Source: Cytobacillus oceanisediminis (GTDB lineage: Bacteria; Bacillota; Bacilli; Bacillales; Cytobacillaceae). From it: a stretch of 64,000 nucleotides of DNA. The stretch spans positions 401,962 through 465,961 of the forward strand of contig NZ_VLKI01000002.1 in NCBI RefSeq assembly GCF_007830235.1, given 5' to 3'. Positions 48,388 through 56,888 of this stretch are shown here, in pieces. Below the pieces are notes generated by a model. It saw nothing but the letters and a program-made list of their open reading frames with translations. It was not told where the DNA came from and did no database searches. The position numbers and the translations under genes were made by a program. Position 1 is the stretch's first letter; every line of letters begins with the position of its first letter.

Positions 48388-49485
48388 GTGAATAGTTCAA
48401 ATGAAAAAATTACATTTATACAAGCCACAGTCGTTTTAACAATGACGATCATTGGTGTTGGAATTGTAACATTACCCCGCGTAAGTGCAGAGGAAGTTCA
48501 AACGCCGGATATTTGGATCAGTATGATCCTTGGTGGTGGAATATCGATTGTTGTTGCGTTTTTTATAACCAAGTTATGTCTCCAATTTAAAGGAATGACG
48601 ATTTATCAATTTAGTCCTATATTGGTTGGTAAATGGGCAGGTTTCGTTTTTAATCTATTTATCATTATGTATTTTATATTAGTTGCAGGATATCAGGCAC
48701 GGTCCATGGCTGAAGTGCTTCGCGCTTATTTGTTAGATAAAACTCCTATAGAAGTAGTGATTATTGTATATATCGCTGTAGGCGTATATATCGTGATTAG
48801 TGGCATTTATTCCATTGTTAAATTACTTCAAATTTACTTTCCGGTTGTTTTGGTTTTTATTCTGTTGATGCTAGCCCTTAGCATAACAAATGTTGATTTC
48901 AATAATCTTCGCCCTGTCTTAGGTGGTGGATTTATACCAGTTCTCAAAGGGATTAAGCCAACAACATTATCTCTTGCTGGAATTGAAAGTTATCTTATTT
49001 TAATGGCGTATATGCACCAATCGAAAAAAGCTATGAAAGCTGCTGCCGTGGGAATATTTATCGCCTTATTTTTGTATATTTTGATCGTGATAGCTGTTAT
49101 TGGCGCATTAACAGTAGATGAGGTCAGGCTTTTAACATGGCCGACGCTAGAGCTTGTCAAATCAATTGAAATGAAAGTTCTCCTTTTGGAAAGGTTTGAA
49201 AGTTTCTTTATCATTCTTTGGGTGATTACAACGTTTACATCCTTTATTATGAATTTTCATTTTGCTAGTTTAGGTTTGAGTCAAGTTTTTAAGAAAGCGT
49301 ACAAACCTTTTGTGTATGGTCTTATACCATTCGTTTATCTATGTGCGATGTATCCGGAAGATATAAATGGAGTTTTTAAATTAGGTGGCTATATTGGTAA
49401 CATGGCCATCGTAGTTGCAGGAATTATCCCCATCCTTTTATTGATAATTGCCTTCATAAGGAGGAAACGAAATGCGAAGAATTAA
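48388..49485 (+). CDS. GerAB/ArcD/ProY family germinant receptor permease subunit (second ger operon)
   Basis: A 365-residue B subunit with about ten membrane segments (TMTIIGVGIVTLPRVSAEEV early; CAMYPEDINGVFKLGGYIG late). The start codon is GTG, behind AAGGAAG. It follows the A gene by 12 bases and overlaps the C gene by 14 bases, so the three are co-expressed. Germinant unknown, probably an amino acid by family. Confidence 0.93.
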   Translation: MNSSNEKITFIQATVVLTMTIIGVGIVTLPRVSAEEVQTPDIWISMILGGGISIVVAFFITKLCLQFKGMTIYQFSPILVGKWAGFVFNLFIIMYFILVAGYQARSMAEVLRAYLLDKTPIEVVIIVYIAVGVYIVISGIYSIVKLLQIYFPVVLVFILLMLALSITNVDFNNLRPVLGGGFIPVLKGIKPTTLSLAGIESYLILMAYMHQSKKAMKAAAVGIFIALFLYILIVIAVIGALTVDEVRLLTWPTLELVKSIEMKVLLLERFESFFIILWVITTFTSFIMNFHFASLGLSQVFKKAYKPFVYGLIPFVYLCAMYPEDINGVFKLGGYIGNMAIVVAGIIPILLLIIAFIRRKRNAKN

Positions 49486-50644
49486 AAAAAGCATCATGAC
49501 ATGCTGCTGCATCTCGATTCTTTTTATGGGAGGGTGTTGGGATCGCATTGATATTGAAGATATGGGTCTAGCTTGTGGTGTTGGAGTGGATTATCAAGAA
49601 TCTTCAGCAAAACGCCTAACTCCTGAATTTACAATTCAATTTGTTGTACCTAAAGTATTGGCTGGAGAGAATGGAGGCGGCGGCAGTCAAGCAGAACCAT
49701 TTCAAAACTTAACAATGGATGAATCCTCTTTATTTGAAGCGGGCCGTGAAGCTTCCACGGTTACAAGTCGCAGTCCGAATTATGCCCATTTAAAAGTATT
49801 GGTAATTAGTAAGGAAGCGGCACAATCCATTAATTTGCTACAATTATTGAATTTTTTCTTTCGCGACCATGAAATAAGACGGACAGTTCATGTATTGATC
49901 TCAGAGGAGAAAGCGAGCGAAATATTAAGCATAAAAGGAACAAAGGACCCAGTACCTGCTTTAAAGCTATTGTCTATAACAGAAAATATGGAAAAGAAAA
50001 CGGCAAAAATGCCCCCAATATTATCCTTAGGCGATTTCTCGGAAAAAATGTCGGCCAGTTCAAGTTTTTTGGTTCAGAAAGTACAAAAATTTAAAGAGGG
50101 AGTTCAAATCATTGGAGCAGCAGTTATCAAAGGGAATACACAGAAAATGATTGGGGAGCTTAATGAGGATGAAACCTTTGGCATTAATTGTATTACAGGT
50201 GAAGCTAAAGCTGGTGCCGTAACAGGAGTTGATAAGGAAACGGACAAAATCATTTCATATGAAATTGATCGCTTAAAAAGTTCTATTAAGTCTAAGGTAA
50301 ATGGAGAGGACATTTCGTATACAGTAAACATTAATACTGAAGGCCGATTATCTGAAGATTGGATTCCCAAAAGTGATGCTTTTAATGAGAAGTTTATTCG
50401 GAATGCAGAAAAGCAAGTTGAAAGAGAATTTATGCGATTAATGGAAGCAGGATTAGCCAAGACCCAAAAAGAATTAAAAGTAGATGTCGCTGGATTTGGA
50501 GAGAGTTTACGAATCAATCAACCGAAAGTGTGGAAAAAAGTAAAAAAAAATTGGGAGGAACGGTTTCCTGAAGCTTCAATTGATATTAATGTGAAAGTTA
50601 AGATTAGACAATTCCAGACTCAAGGTAGAAAAATGAATAAATAG
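49472..50644 (+). CDS. Ger(x)C family spore germination lipoprotein (second ger operon)
   Basis: A 390-residue C subunit. The signal peptide ends with lipobox FMGGC (GGCWDRIDIEDMG), the family's C-W-D motif, followed by GVGVDYQ. Helical C-terminal part with KTQKELKVDVAGFGESLR. The first operon's C protein has CVEKEIIDDI in place of CWDR. An AT-rich gap with one terminator follows. Confidence 0.93.
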   Translation: MRRIKKSIMTCCCISILFMGGCWDRIDIEDMGLACGVGVDYQESSAKRLTPEFTIQFVVPKVLAGENGGGGSQAEPFQNLTMDESSLFEAGREASTVTSRSPNYAHLKVLVISKEAAQSINLLQLLNFFFRDHEIRRTVHVLISEEKASEILSIKGTKDPVPALKLLSITENMEKKTAKMPPILSLGDFSEKMSASSSFLVQKVQKFKEGVQIIGAAVIKGNTQKMIGELNEDETFGINCITGEAKAGAVTGVDKETDKIISYEIDRLKSSIKSKVNGEDISYTVNINTEGRLSEDWIPKSDAFNEKFIRNAEKQVEREFMRLMEAGLAKTQKELKVDVAGFGESLRINQPKVWKKVKKNWEERFPEASIDINVKVKIRQFQTQGRKMNK

Positions 50645-51032
50645 ATTAATAAAAATAATGCAAAAGCATCAAAACGTTCATCAAGCTTATACCTTTTCCG
50701 TTTAAATCTATAAGAGATGGCACCTGCACAATATAGGGTAAAACAGAGGAGTAACAAAATAAGAATATTTTTTAACCACAGGACGCTTTCTTCGAATTAA
50801 GGAGAAAGCGTCTTGTTTTATAAAGGGCAAGACCATGGAATTCTTTATAATTAATACTTAGCTAATCGTTTGTTATTTTTAAGTAAGGTTAGAAAAGTGA
50901 TATTTTAAATCCTATGATAAACTGATTAAAATCTTGGAAATTTAAACTTTTTATAACTTATAATCATATAGAGTTTCAGTTTTGAAATTTCCGTTAAAAG
51001 TAAGAGTGAAGTAAAAAAACGGAGGTGTATCC
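50645..51032 (+). terminator. Gap after the second ger operon, with terminator at 50782-50820
   Basis: GACGCTTTC and GAAAGCGTC pair with a TTC/GGA extension around CGAATTAA, followed by TTGTTTTA. The rest of this 388-base gap is AT-rich, and I see no other feature until the ribosome site of yunF. Confidence 0.75.
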
Positions 51033-51878
51033 ATGATCATCATAGGCGTAACAGGCTGGGGCGACCATGATAGCCTATATACGGGCAATGTTTCACCTAG
51101 AGATAAGCTAAAAGAATATGCCGGCCATTTCCCGACTGTGGAGGTGGACTCAGCTTTTTATGCGGTTCAGCCAAAGCGTAATTCCACCAAATGGGTAAAA
51201 GACACCCCAGAAGGCTTTCATTTTATTGTAAAAACCTATCAGGGCATGACTGGGCATCAGAGAGGAGAAATACCCTTTGAAAGCAAAGAAGAGATGTTTG
51301 AGGCCTTTAAAGATTCTTTAGAGCCATATATCCAAGCTGGCAAGCTCGCCATGGTCCTGTTCCAATTCCCACCCTGGTTCGATTGCAAAAAGGTAAATGT
51401 CGACTATCTGCGCTGGTGCAAAGAACAGATGGGCGATCTGCCATGTGCACTTGAGTTCAGGCATCAATCTTGGTTCAGGCCAGAGTTTAAAGAAAGTACA
51501 CTAAAATTTATGAGAGAGGAAGGCTGGATTCACAGCATTTGTGATGAACCCCAGGCTGGCGAGGGTTCCATTCCCGCCGTTTTGGAAACCACCAGCCCTG
51601 AAAAAGTGCTTGTTCGCTTCCATGGCCGCAATTTTCATGGCTGGCAGAAAAAAAATGCAGATAACTGGCGCGAAGTCCGTTATCTTTATCGCTACAACCA
51701 TAAAGAGCTTGCTGAATGGGCAGAGTACCTAAAAGAGCTTGAGAAAGCCTGTAAAAATGTATTCGTCGTATTCAACAACAACTCAGGCGGCGATGCAGCA
51801 GACAATGCAAAACAAATGATCGATTTACTGAACATAGAGTACGAACAGCTGGCTCCCAGACAGCTCGATTTATTTTAA
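51033..51878 (+). CDS. yunF: DUF72 family protein YunF
   Basis: A 281-residue protein of the DUF72 TIM-barrel family: GVTGWGDHDSLYTGN at the start, then FPTVEVDSAFYAVQPKRN and FHFIVKTYQGMTGHQ, and later VVFNNNSGGDAADNAKQMI, the family's late motif. Some DUF72 proteins resemble Xyl-isomerase-like or endonuclease folds; the activity is unknown. It marks the return of yun-type gene order. GGAGGTG lies before the ATG. Confidence 0.88.
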   Translation: MIIIGVTGWGDHDSLYTGNVSPRDKLKEYAGHFPTVEVDSAFYAVQPKRNSTKWVKDTPEGFHFIVKTYQGMTGHQRGEIPFESKEEMFEAFKDSLEPYIQAGKLAMVLFQFPPWFDCKKVNVDYLRWCKEQMGDLPCALEFRHQSWFRPEFKESTLKFMREEGWIHSICDEPQAGEGSIPAVLETTSPEKVLVRFHGRNFHGWQKKNADNWREVRYLYRYNHKELAEWAEYLKELEKACKNVFVVFNNNSGGDAADNAKQMIDLLNIEYEQLAPRQLDLF

Positions 51879-51879
51879 G

Positions 51880-51933
51880 CAGGTGCCAGGCACCTATACC
51901 ACTTCAGCCAACTGGTATAGGTACCTGGTGCTT
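51880..51933 (+). terminator. Imperfect long palindrome, family 3 copy 2
   Basis: CCAGGCACCTATACCA on the left and TGGTATAGGTACCTGG on the right pair with a few mismatches, then CTTTTC. It is placed just after the yunF stop, as copy 1 is after the lipoprotein gene at 7317. Confidence 0.78.
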
Positions 51934-52008
51934 TTCGCTTTTAAAATACACGCTTTTCCTTGTCCGCACATATTGTGTAATGGAAAAGGGAAAGGGGAGG
52001 CGGAAAAA

Positions 52009-52311
52009 TTGATTGATTTGAAGCCGATTGATATAGATGGCCATACTTTTTTAAGTATTTCAGTGCAATTGCCGAAAACAAATTTACTTGTTGTAACCAG
52101 TGTTAAGGGATATATTATGTGCGGTGCGCTGGATGTCGGATTGCTTAATGAAAAGCTGAAGGACCGCAAAATCATAGCTGGCAGGGCAGTTGGCGTAAAG
52201 ACAATTGAGCAGCTGCTAAATGCGCCTCTCGAGTCTGTCACTTACGAAGCTGAAGAGCTTGGCATCCATAAAGGAACAATCGGAAGGGAAGCCCTTCTGA
52301 AAATGCTATAA
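52009..52311 (+). CDS. yunC: YunC family protein (DUF1805)
   Basis: A 100-residue protein: MIDLKPIDIDGHTFLSISVQ at the start, then KGYIMCGALDVGLLNEKLKD and RKIIAGRAVGVKTIEQLLNA, the conserved core of YunC. The start codon is TTG, eight bases after GGGGAGG, which gives the family length. The fold is small alpha/beta; function unknown. In B. subtilis it lies near yunB and yunF. Confidence 0.88.
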   Translation: MIDLKPIDIDGHTFLSISVQLPKTNLLVVTSVKGYIMCGALDVGLLNEKLKDRKIIAGRAVGVKTIEQLLNAPLESVTYEAEELGIHKGTIGREALLKML

Positions 52312-52341
52312 AGGCATCCCGTATAAGGGCTGCCTTTTTTC
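52311..52341 (+). terminator. Terminator after yunC
   Basis: AAGGCA and TGCCTT pair with an inner CCC/GGG stem and are followed by T residues. Confidence 0.75.
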
Positions 52342-52387
52342 ATTAGGTAAAAAATATCTTTATAGTCTGCCCAATCCGTTTGAAAAA

Positions 52388-52502
52388 GCATACCCGCATA
52401 TAAATAATGCCTATGCGCACACAAATAAATTTATCCGCACATAAAAATCCTTTATCCGCATATAAACCCCAGCTATGCGCACGTAAATCCAAAAACCACC
52501 CA
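52388..52502. repeat. Degenerate tandem array with a CATAAA core (family 4, array B)
   Basis: Units of about 20-26 bases: CCCGCATATAAATAATGCCT, ATGCGCACACAAATAAATTT, ATCCGCACATAAAAATCCTT, TATCCGCATATAAACCCCAG and TATGCGCACGTAAATCCAAA. The core C(C/G)GCA(C/T)ATAAA is better kept than in array A at 27990. A lone similar site, CCGCACATAAATAAAAAGCG, is at 19742. Confidence 0.7.
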
Positions 52503-52666
52503 AAAATCCGGCAGAAAAGTCACATACAAGCTTCCGATCCCATCTCATTGAACTGACCTTTTCACCTAAACCTTGATAATTTTGTCGTATAATGTAAATA
52601 AACCCTATAAAGACCCGATATGATTAAAAAGGGCGTAACTTCAAAAAATGGATACAGGAGATACAT

Positions 52667-53761
52667 ATGAGATTAGCTGCAACAGAAACGATTGAGGCTG
52701 GCAGCGTTCTGGCCAAGGCTATATATAATGATAAAGGGCAGGTTCTCTTGAATGAAGGGGTGGAACTGGCTGAGAGGCTGATTAGAAGGCTGCAGGAAAT
52801 GGGGATCACCTATATTTATGTAAAGGATCACCGCACCGAGGATATTCAATACAAGGATCCTCTTCCGCCCCAAATGCGCAAGGAGGCCATTCAAACGATT
52901 GAATCCGTTTTCCAGCAAGTGGAGGAAGACAGAAATTTAACAAGCTCCTTAGTGATTGAGAAAGCTTCTAAGCGGTTCTCTGAATTAATCCGCCTGCTGC
53001 TGGGGGAAGTAAGGGGAAACAAAGAGCTGCTGACGATTCTTTCTGATGTTTATACCTATGATCACTATATTTTCACCCATTCCCTTAATGTAACCCTCTA
53101 TTCTCTGGCGATCGGCATGGAGATGAAAATGGCGCCAAAGGAGCTGGAAACTTTAGGTCTGGGGGCTATTTTGCATGATGTCGGAAAAATGAGGATTCCT
53201 GCCGATATTTTGCTAAAGCCAGGCAAATTAACCGCTGAGGAGTTTGGTGAGATAAAGAAACATCCTGAAGAGGGCTTTAATATTTTAAGGGGAGTCCAGA
53301 CTATACCGCTTATTGTTGCCCATTGTGCATTTCAACATCACGAGCGGCTTAACGGCTCAGGCTATCCGAGAGGCCTGCAAGGAGGACAGATCCATGCCTA
53401 TGGAAAAATTATAGCCGTGGCGGACGTATTTGATGCGGTAACCTCCAACCGTATTTACAGGCAGGCGATGCTTCCGCATGAGGGGCTGGAGATTTTATAC
53501 GGCGGAGCAGGCACGCTTTTTGAAACAAAGCTAATCGAGTCCTTCCGCCAAGCGGTTGCGATTTACCCAGTGGGAATAACGGTAGAATTAAACGACGGAA
53601 GAAAAGGGGTAGTCTGCAGGCAAAATCCAGGGTTGAGCGACAGACCGGTTATTCGCATTTTAGAGGAAAGAGGCAGCTGTACGAACCCGTATGAAGTAGA
53701 TTTAAGGACTGAGCTGAATTTCGTGATCACAGGCTGTGATACTACTTTTGTAAAACAATAA
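52667..53761 (+). CDS. HD-GYP domain protein, probable cyclic-di-GMP phosphodiesterase
   Basis: A 364-residue protein. The HD pair is His170-Asp171 in AILHDVGKMRIP, followed by KPGKLTAEEFGEIKKHPEEG and the HHERLNGSGYPRGLQG motif that defines HD-GYP. These enzymes split c-di-GMP. The N-terminal 120 residues are a helical/beta sensor-like region (VLLNEGVELAERLIRRLQE), and the last 60 residues hold another beta domain. No response regulator domain is seen. It lies between yunC and yunB, behind CAGGAGAT. Confidence 0.92.
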   Translation: MRLAATETIEAGSVLAKAIYNDKGQVLLNEGVELAERLIRRLQEMGITYIYVKDHRTEDIQYKDPLPPQMRKEAIQTIESVFQQVEEDRNLTSSLVIEKASKRFSELIRLLLGEVRGNKELLTILSDVYTYDHYIFTHSLNVTLYSLAIGMEMKMAPKELETLGLGAILHDVGKMRIPADILLKPGKLTAEEFGEIKKHPEEGFNILRGVQTIPLIVAHCAFQHHERLNGSGYPRGLQGGQIHAYGKIIAVADVFDAVTSNRIYRQAMLPHEGLEILYGGAGTLFETKLIESFRQAVAIYPVGITVELNDGRKGVVCRQNPGLSDRPVIRILEERGSCTNPYEVDLRTELNFVITGCDTTFVKQ

Positions 53762-53832
53762 ACTATTTTGGATTTTTGAGCCTAGTTCCCTCCTTTACAG
53801 CATACATATAGCTTGTAAAGGGGGGATTTGTT

Positions 53833-54579
53833 TTGGCAAAATTTCGCGGCCGGCTGCCCCGGAAAGGTCCTCTGCCGTTTCGGTATGTTTTTCTGCTGAC
53901 CTTCGTCTTTTTTGTTTTTTCAACAGCTGCCGGCCTATGGATTATTAATGAAGGACTTAAGCCCACACTCATGAGCTATGCTGATTCTCAGACAAGAAAA
54001 ATCGCATCATTGGTTATCAATAATGCGATTAATAAAAAAATAACAAATGTTATGGATTTGGAAGATATGTTTGAAGCTAGCGAGAGCGGAGTAGTGAGCA
54101 TCAATGTTGAAAAGCTGAATAGAGTGAAAGCGGAAGTGACCGAGCTCGTTCAGGATAATATTAAGAAAGCAGAGAAGGGAGACCTTGATGCGTTAGAGTC
54201 TTTCACAGACGTTGAAATAAATACGGAACAAAAACAGAGTTCAAATGGCATAGTATATTATGTGCCGCTTGGCCAGGCAACTAATAATGCGTTGCTCGGT
54301 AACTTGGGACCGAGGATACCAGTCAAATTTAATGCAGTTGGTTCCGTTACATCCAATTTCATTACCGAAACAAAGGACCACGGCATCAATAATGTTGAAG
54401 TGAAGGTACTGGTCCGTTTGGATGTACAGGTTCAAATCATTATTCCTTTTGCGACCAAAATTATTACTGTTCAAGAAGATGTTCTTGCAGCTTATGGAAT
54501 TTACCCAGGAAAAGTCCCGCAATTTTATAATGGCGGCGGTGATACTTCACCTTCCATAGAGGTTCCTGCAGGACAATAA
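53833..54579 (+). CDS. yunB: Sporulation protein YunB
   Basis: A 248-residue protein with one N-terminal membrane segment (YVFLLTFVFFVFSTAAGLW) and an outside domain: ASLVINNAINKKI, YYVPLGQATNNALLG and VEVKVLVRLDVQVQIIIPF. YunB is a SigE-dependent sporulation protein needed for normal spore formation in B. subtilis. The start codon is TTG after AAGGGGGGA. Next to a lysine riboswitch whose promoter begins five bases after the stop. Confidence 0.92.
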   Translation: MAKFRGRLPRKGPLPFRYVFLLTFVFFVFSTAAGLWIINEGLKPTLMSYADSQTRKIASLVINNAINKKITNVMDLEDMFEASESGVVSINVEKLNRVKAEVTELVQDNIKKAEKGDLDALESFTDVEINTEQKQSSNGIVYYVPLGQATNNALLGNLGPRIPVKFNAVGSVTSNFITETKDHGINNVEVKVLVRLDVQVQIIIPFATKIITVQEDVLAAYGIYPGKVPQFYNGGGDTSPSIEVPAGQ

Positions 54580-54583
54580 AAGC

Positions 54584-54612
54584 TTGCCAAGATATTAGTA
54601 TTTTGCTATACT
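54584..54612 (+). promoter_or_regulatory. SigA promoter of the lysine riboswitch transcript
   Basis: TTGCCA (54584-54589), a 17-base spacer and TATACT (54607-54612), directly after yunB. Confidence 0.8.
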
Positions 54613-54639
54613 TTTAAATACAATTGCATAAAAAACCTT

Positions 54640-54920
54640 ATCATATCCGATGGGGTAGAGGCGCAGGATTCAAGAGTAGGCTGTGTGAGGATGACAACCA
54701 TGACCACAGCTGAAAGGGAATTTTGCCGAAGCAGAATAAATGGGTCAGCACTTATTTTGCTGGGGTTACTTCGAATAGGAGTAACACTGTCATTATGGGG
54801 GGAAAGTATGAATATACTTTGTAATAGCCTTCATAATGGGGAGCTACAGATCGTGATGGAGAAACTAATTACTTCAAAAGAGTAATGATAGATTTTTCTC
54901 TATCGTTACTCTTTTTTTAT
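54640..54920 (+). promoter_or_regulatory. Lysine riboswitch (L-box) with terminator
   Basis: Conserved L-box blocks are in order: GGGGTAGAGGCGCAGGATTC, AAGAGTAGGC, GCTGAAAGGGA, TTGCCGAAGC, AATGGGTCAGC, TTGCTGGGGTTAC, GGAGTAACACTGTCA and TGGGGGG. A terminator follows: AGAGTAAtGATAGA with TCTATCGTTACTCT and seven T residues (54880-54918). High lysine should cause termination. The target is the NhaC-family transporter 250 bases on, beyond a family 2 repeat. Confidence 0.95.
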
Positions 54921-54952
54921 TTGACTCTGTCATCATCCACGTTGTTCCCCCT

Positions 54953-55138
54953 AGCGAAAAGCGGAAGGCGCCCGCTTAAGGTGAACGCAGACTAAAAACG
55001 CCACGTCCTGTGGCAACGTCTGCATGACCCCATCCTGCGGGCCTCAAGCATAAGACAAGCGGGCATGAAGGTTGTTCTTTAACCTTCTTGACGGATTGGC
55101 TTAGACCCGAGAGCCGATGGCGCCTGGAGCTGGACACT
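54953..55138. repeat. Dispersed GC-rich intergenic repeat, family 2, reverse copy
   Basis: Begins TAGCGAAAAGCGGAAGGCGC, contains AAGCATAAGACAAGCGGGC, and ends AGAGCCGATGGCGCCTGGAG then CTGGACACTA, the reverse complement of copies at 2876 and 26461. It lies between the lysine riboswitch terminator and the transporter ribosome site. Confidence 0.82.
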
Positions 55139-55165
55139 ATATCCAATTCAAGAGGAGGACAAGTA

Positions 55166-56746
55166 ATGGAAAACACGATTTTCTCCCTGCTGCCGCCACT
55201 GGTAGCCATCGCAATGGTCATCCTGACTAGGCGCGTTCTGCTATCATTGGGAGTGGGGATCGTCACAGCAGCCCTGTTGCTGGCTGAATTCAGCATTACA
55301 GAAACATTTAGCATTATTTTTGATGCAGTAAAAGGAATTTTTGTTTCAGACGGAGAGCTGAACACCTGGAATGTTTATATTATTTTATTCTTGCTTGTAT
55401 TAGGAGTTATTACTGCATTTATATCGATCTCAGGTGGAAGCCGCGCATTTGGCGAATGGGCGATGAAGCGGGTAAAAACCCGTGCAGGCGCACAGATTGT
55501 TGGAGCTGTTTTAGGAATTATCATATTTATTGACGACTATTTCAATGCTCTGGCAGTCGGGCAGATTTCACGTCCGATTACGGACCGCCAGCGTGTCTCC
55601 CGTGCAAAGCTGGCATACCTGATTGATTCAACTTCAGCACCTGTTTGTGTTGTTTCGCCGGTTTCAAGCTGGGGAGCCTACATCATTGCTTTGATTGGCA
55701 CCATCCTTGCTGCCCATAATGTAACCGAGTATTCTGCATTCTCGGCTTTCATTCAGATGATTCCAATGAATCTTTATGTTTGGGCTACTTTGGCTATTGT
55801 GTTTATCGTTGCATTAAGAAGAATTGAAATTGGGCCAATGAAGGTTCATGAAAAGCGTGCTGTTGAAGAAGGGTTAGTCATGGATCCCGATAAGCCTGCA
55901 CCTGGTGAACTAAAAGATGACCTTCCAACAAGCACAAAAGGCTCTGTCGGTGATCTTGTATGGCCGATTGTTGCTCTTGTAATTGGTACAGTAGGCGCAA
56001 TGATCTGGACGGGTTCACAAGCAGTTGAAGGAAACCCAACGATTTTGCAAATCTTTGAAAACACAGATGTTTCGAAATCACTTATCCTTGGAGGACTAAT
56101 CGGGCTGTTTGTCACAATGGCTTTATTCCTCCGCCAGGCGTTTGTATTAAAAGGAATTCATTCAAATGTTTTCGGAAGAGGAGTATGGGAAGGCATCAAG
56201 TCCATGCTTCCGGCCGTTTATATCTTATTATTTGCTTGGGCGATCGTTGATCTGATTGGCCGTCTTGAAACTGGGACATACTTAGCCGGGATTGTTGAAA
56301 GCTCAAATATGAGTACTTCATGGCTTCCTATCATCCTATTCCTTATCGCAGGAATCATGGCGTTCAGTACGGGGACTTCATGGGGATCATTCGGCATCCT
56401 GCTTCCGATCGCGGGTGATATTGCTGCTGCTACGGACATCAATCTATTATTGCCGGCAATGGCAGCAGTGCTTGCAGGGGCAGTATTTGGCGACCATTGT
56501 TCACCTATCTCTGATACAACCATTCTTTCCTCAACAGGGGCGGGATGCAACCATATTGACCATGTGATGACGCAGCTTCCATATGCGCTGATCTCAGCAG
56601 GGATCGCATCTGTCGGATACCTGATCATCGGTTTTACAGGAAGTACAATCTTCGCATTGCTGGCTGTTGCAATCCTGGTAATTGCCTTTGCACTGGCAGC
56701 AGGCAATAAAAAAGATGGCACAATGCAAGAAAAAACGGCAAGCTAA
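55166..56746 (+). CDS. NhaC-family transporter, probable lysine uptake carrier (LysW type)
   Basis: A 526-residue membrane protein with 12 or more segments. Na+/H+ antiporter NhaC superfamily motifs include FIDDYFNALAVGQISRPITD, STSAPVCVVSPVSSWGAYI and, near the end, GDHCSPISDTTILSSTGAGC. In Gram-positives, NhaC-like carriers under an L-box have been predicted to carry lysine; the riboswitch upstream supports that over sodium export. ATG 55166 follows GAGGAGG; the longer frame is repeat DNA. A terminator follows. Confidence 0.88.
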   Translation: MENTIFSLLPPLVAIAMVILTRRVLLSLGVGIVTAALLLAEFSITETFSIIFDAVKGIFVSDGELNTWNVYIILFLLVLGVITAFISISGGSRAFGEWAMKRVKTRAGAQIVGAVLGIIIFIDDYFNALAVGQISRPITDRQRVSRAKLAYLIDSTSAPVCVVSPVSSWGAYIIALIGTILAAHNVTEYSAFSAFIQMIPMNLYVWATLAIVFIVALRRIEIGPMKVHEKRAVEEGLVMDPDKPAPGELKDDLPTSTKGSVGDLVWPIVALVIGTVGAMIWTGSQAVEGNPTILQIFENTDVSKSLILGGLIGLFVTMALFLRQAFVLKGIHSNVFGRGVWEGIKSMLPAVYILLFAWAIVDLIGRLETGTYLAGIVESSNMSTSWLPIILFLIAGIMAFSTGTSWGSFGILLPIAGDIAAATDINLLLPAMAAVLAGAVFGDHCSPISDTTILSSTGAGCNHIDHVMTQLPYALISAGIASVGYLIIGFTGSTIFALLAVAILVIAFALAAGNKKDGTMQEKTAS

Positions 56747-56758
56747 AATATATCTCTT

Positions 56759-56795
56759 TAAAAAGGGCTTTCTCTTTATGAGAGAGCCTTTTTAT
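56759..56795 (+). terminator. Terminator after the NhaC-family gene
   Basis: AAAAGGGCTTTCTC and GAGAGAGCCTTTTT pair around TTTAT, followed by T residues. Confidence 0.85.
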
Positions 56796-56849
56796 ATGGG
56801 TAACCTTTATTTCATCCAGATATAGTTTAAATTGTAAGCCCCCTTGCCA

Positions 56850-56885
56850 CATAAAAAGGGATCTCCTTTACGGAGACCCTTTACC
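56850..56885 (-). terminator. Terminator of the YsnF-like gene
   Basis: On the minus strand AAAGGGTCTCC and GGAGATCCCTTT pair around GTAAA, with T residues following. Confidence 0.82.
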
Positions 56886-56888
56886 CTA

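Noticed and set aside
54685-54885. 66-codon open frame on the plus strand
   Set aside because: It lies wholly within the lysine riboswitch, and its bases are explained by the conserved RNA blocks and terminator.
55088-55165. 26-codon extension of the NhaC-family gene
   Set aside because: Codes through the family 2 repeat; the GAGGAGG site and ATG at 55166 define the start.
56218-56721. 167-codon minus-strand frame
   Set aside because: Antisense to the NhaC-family gene; no start signals.
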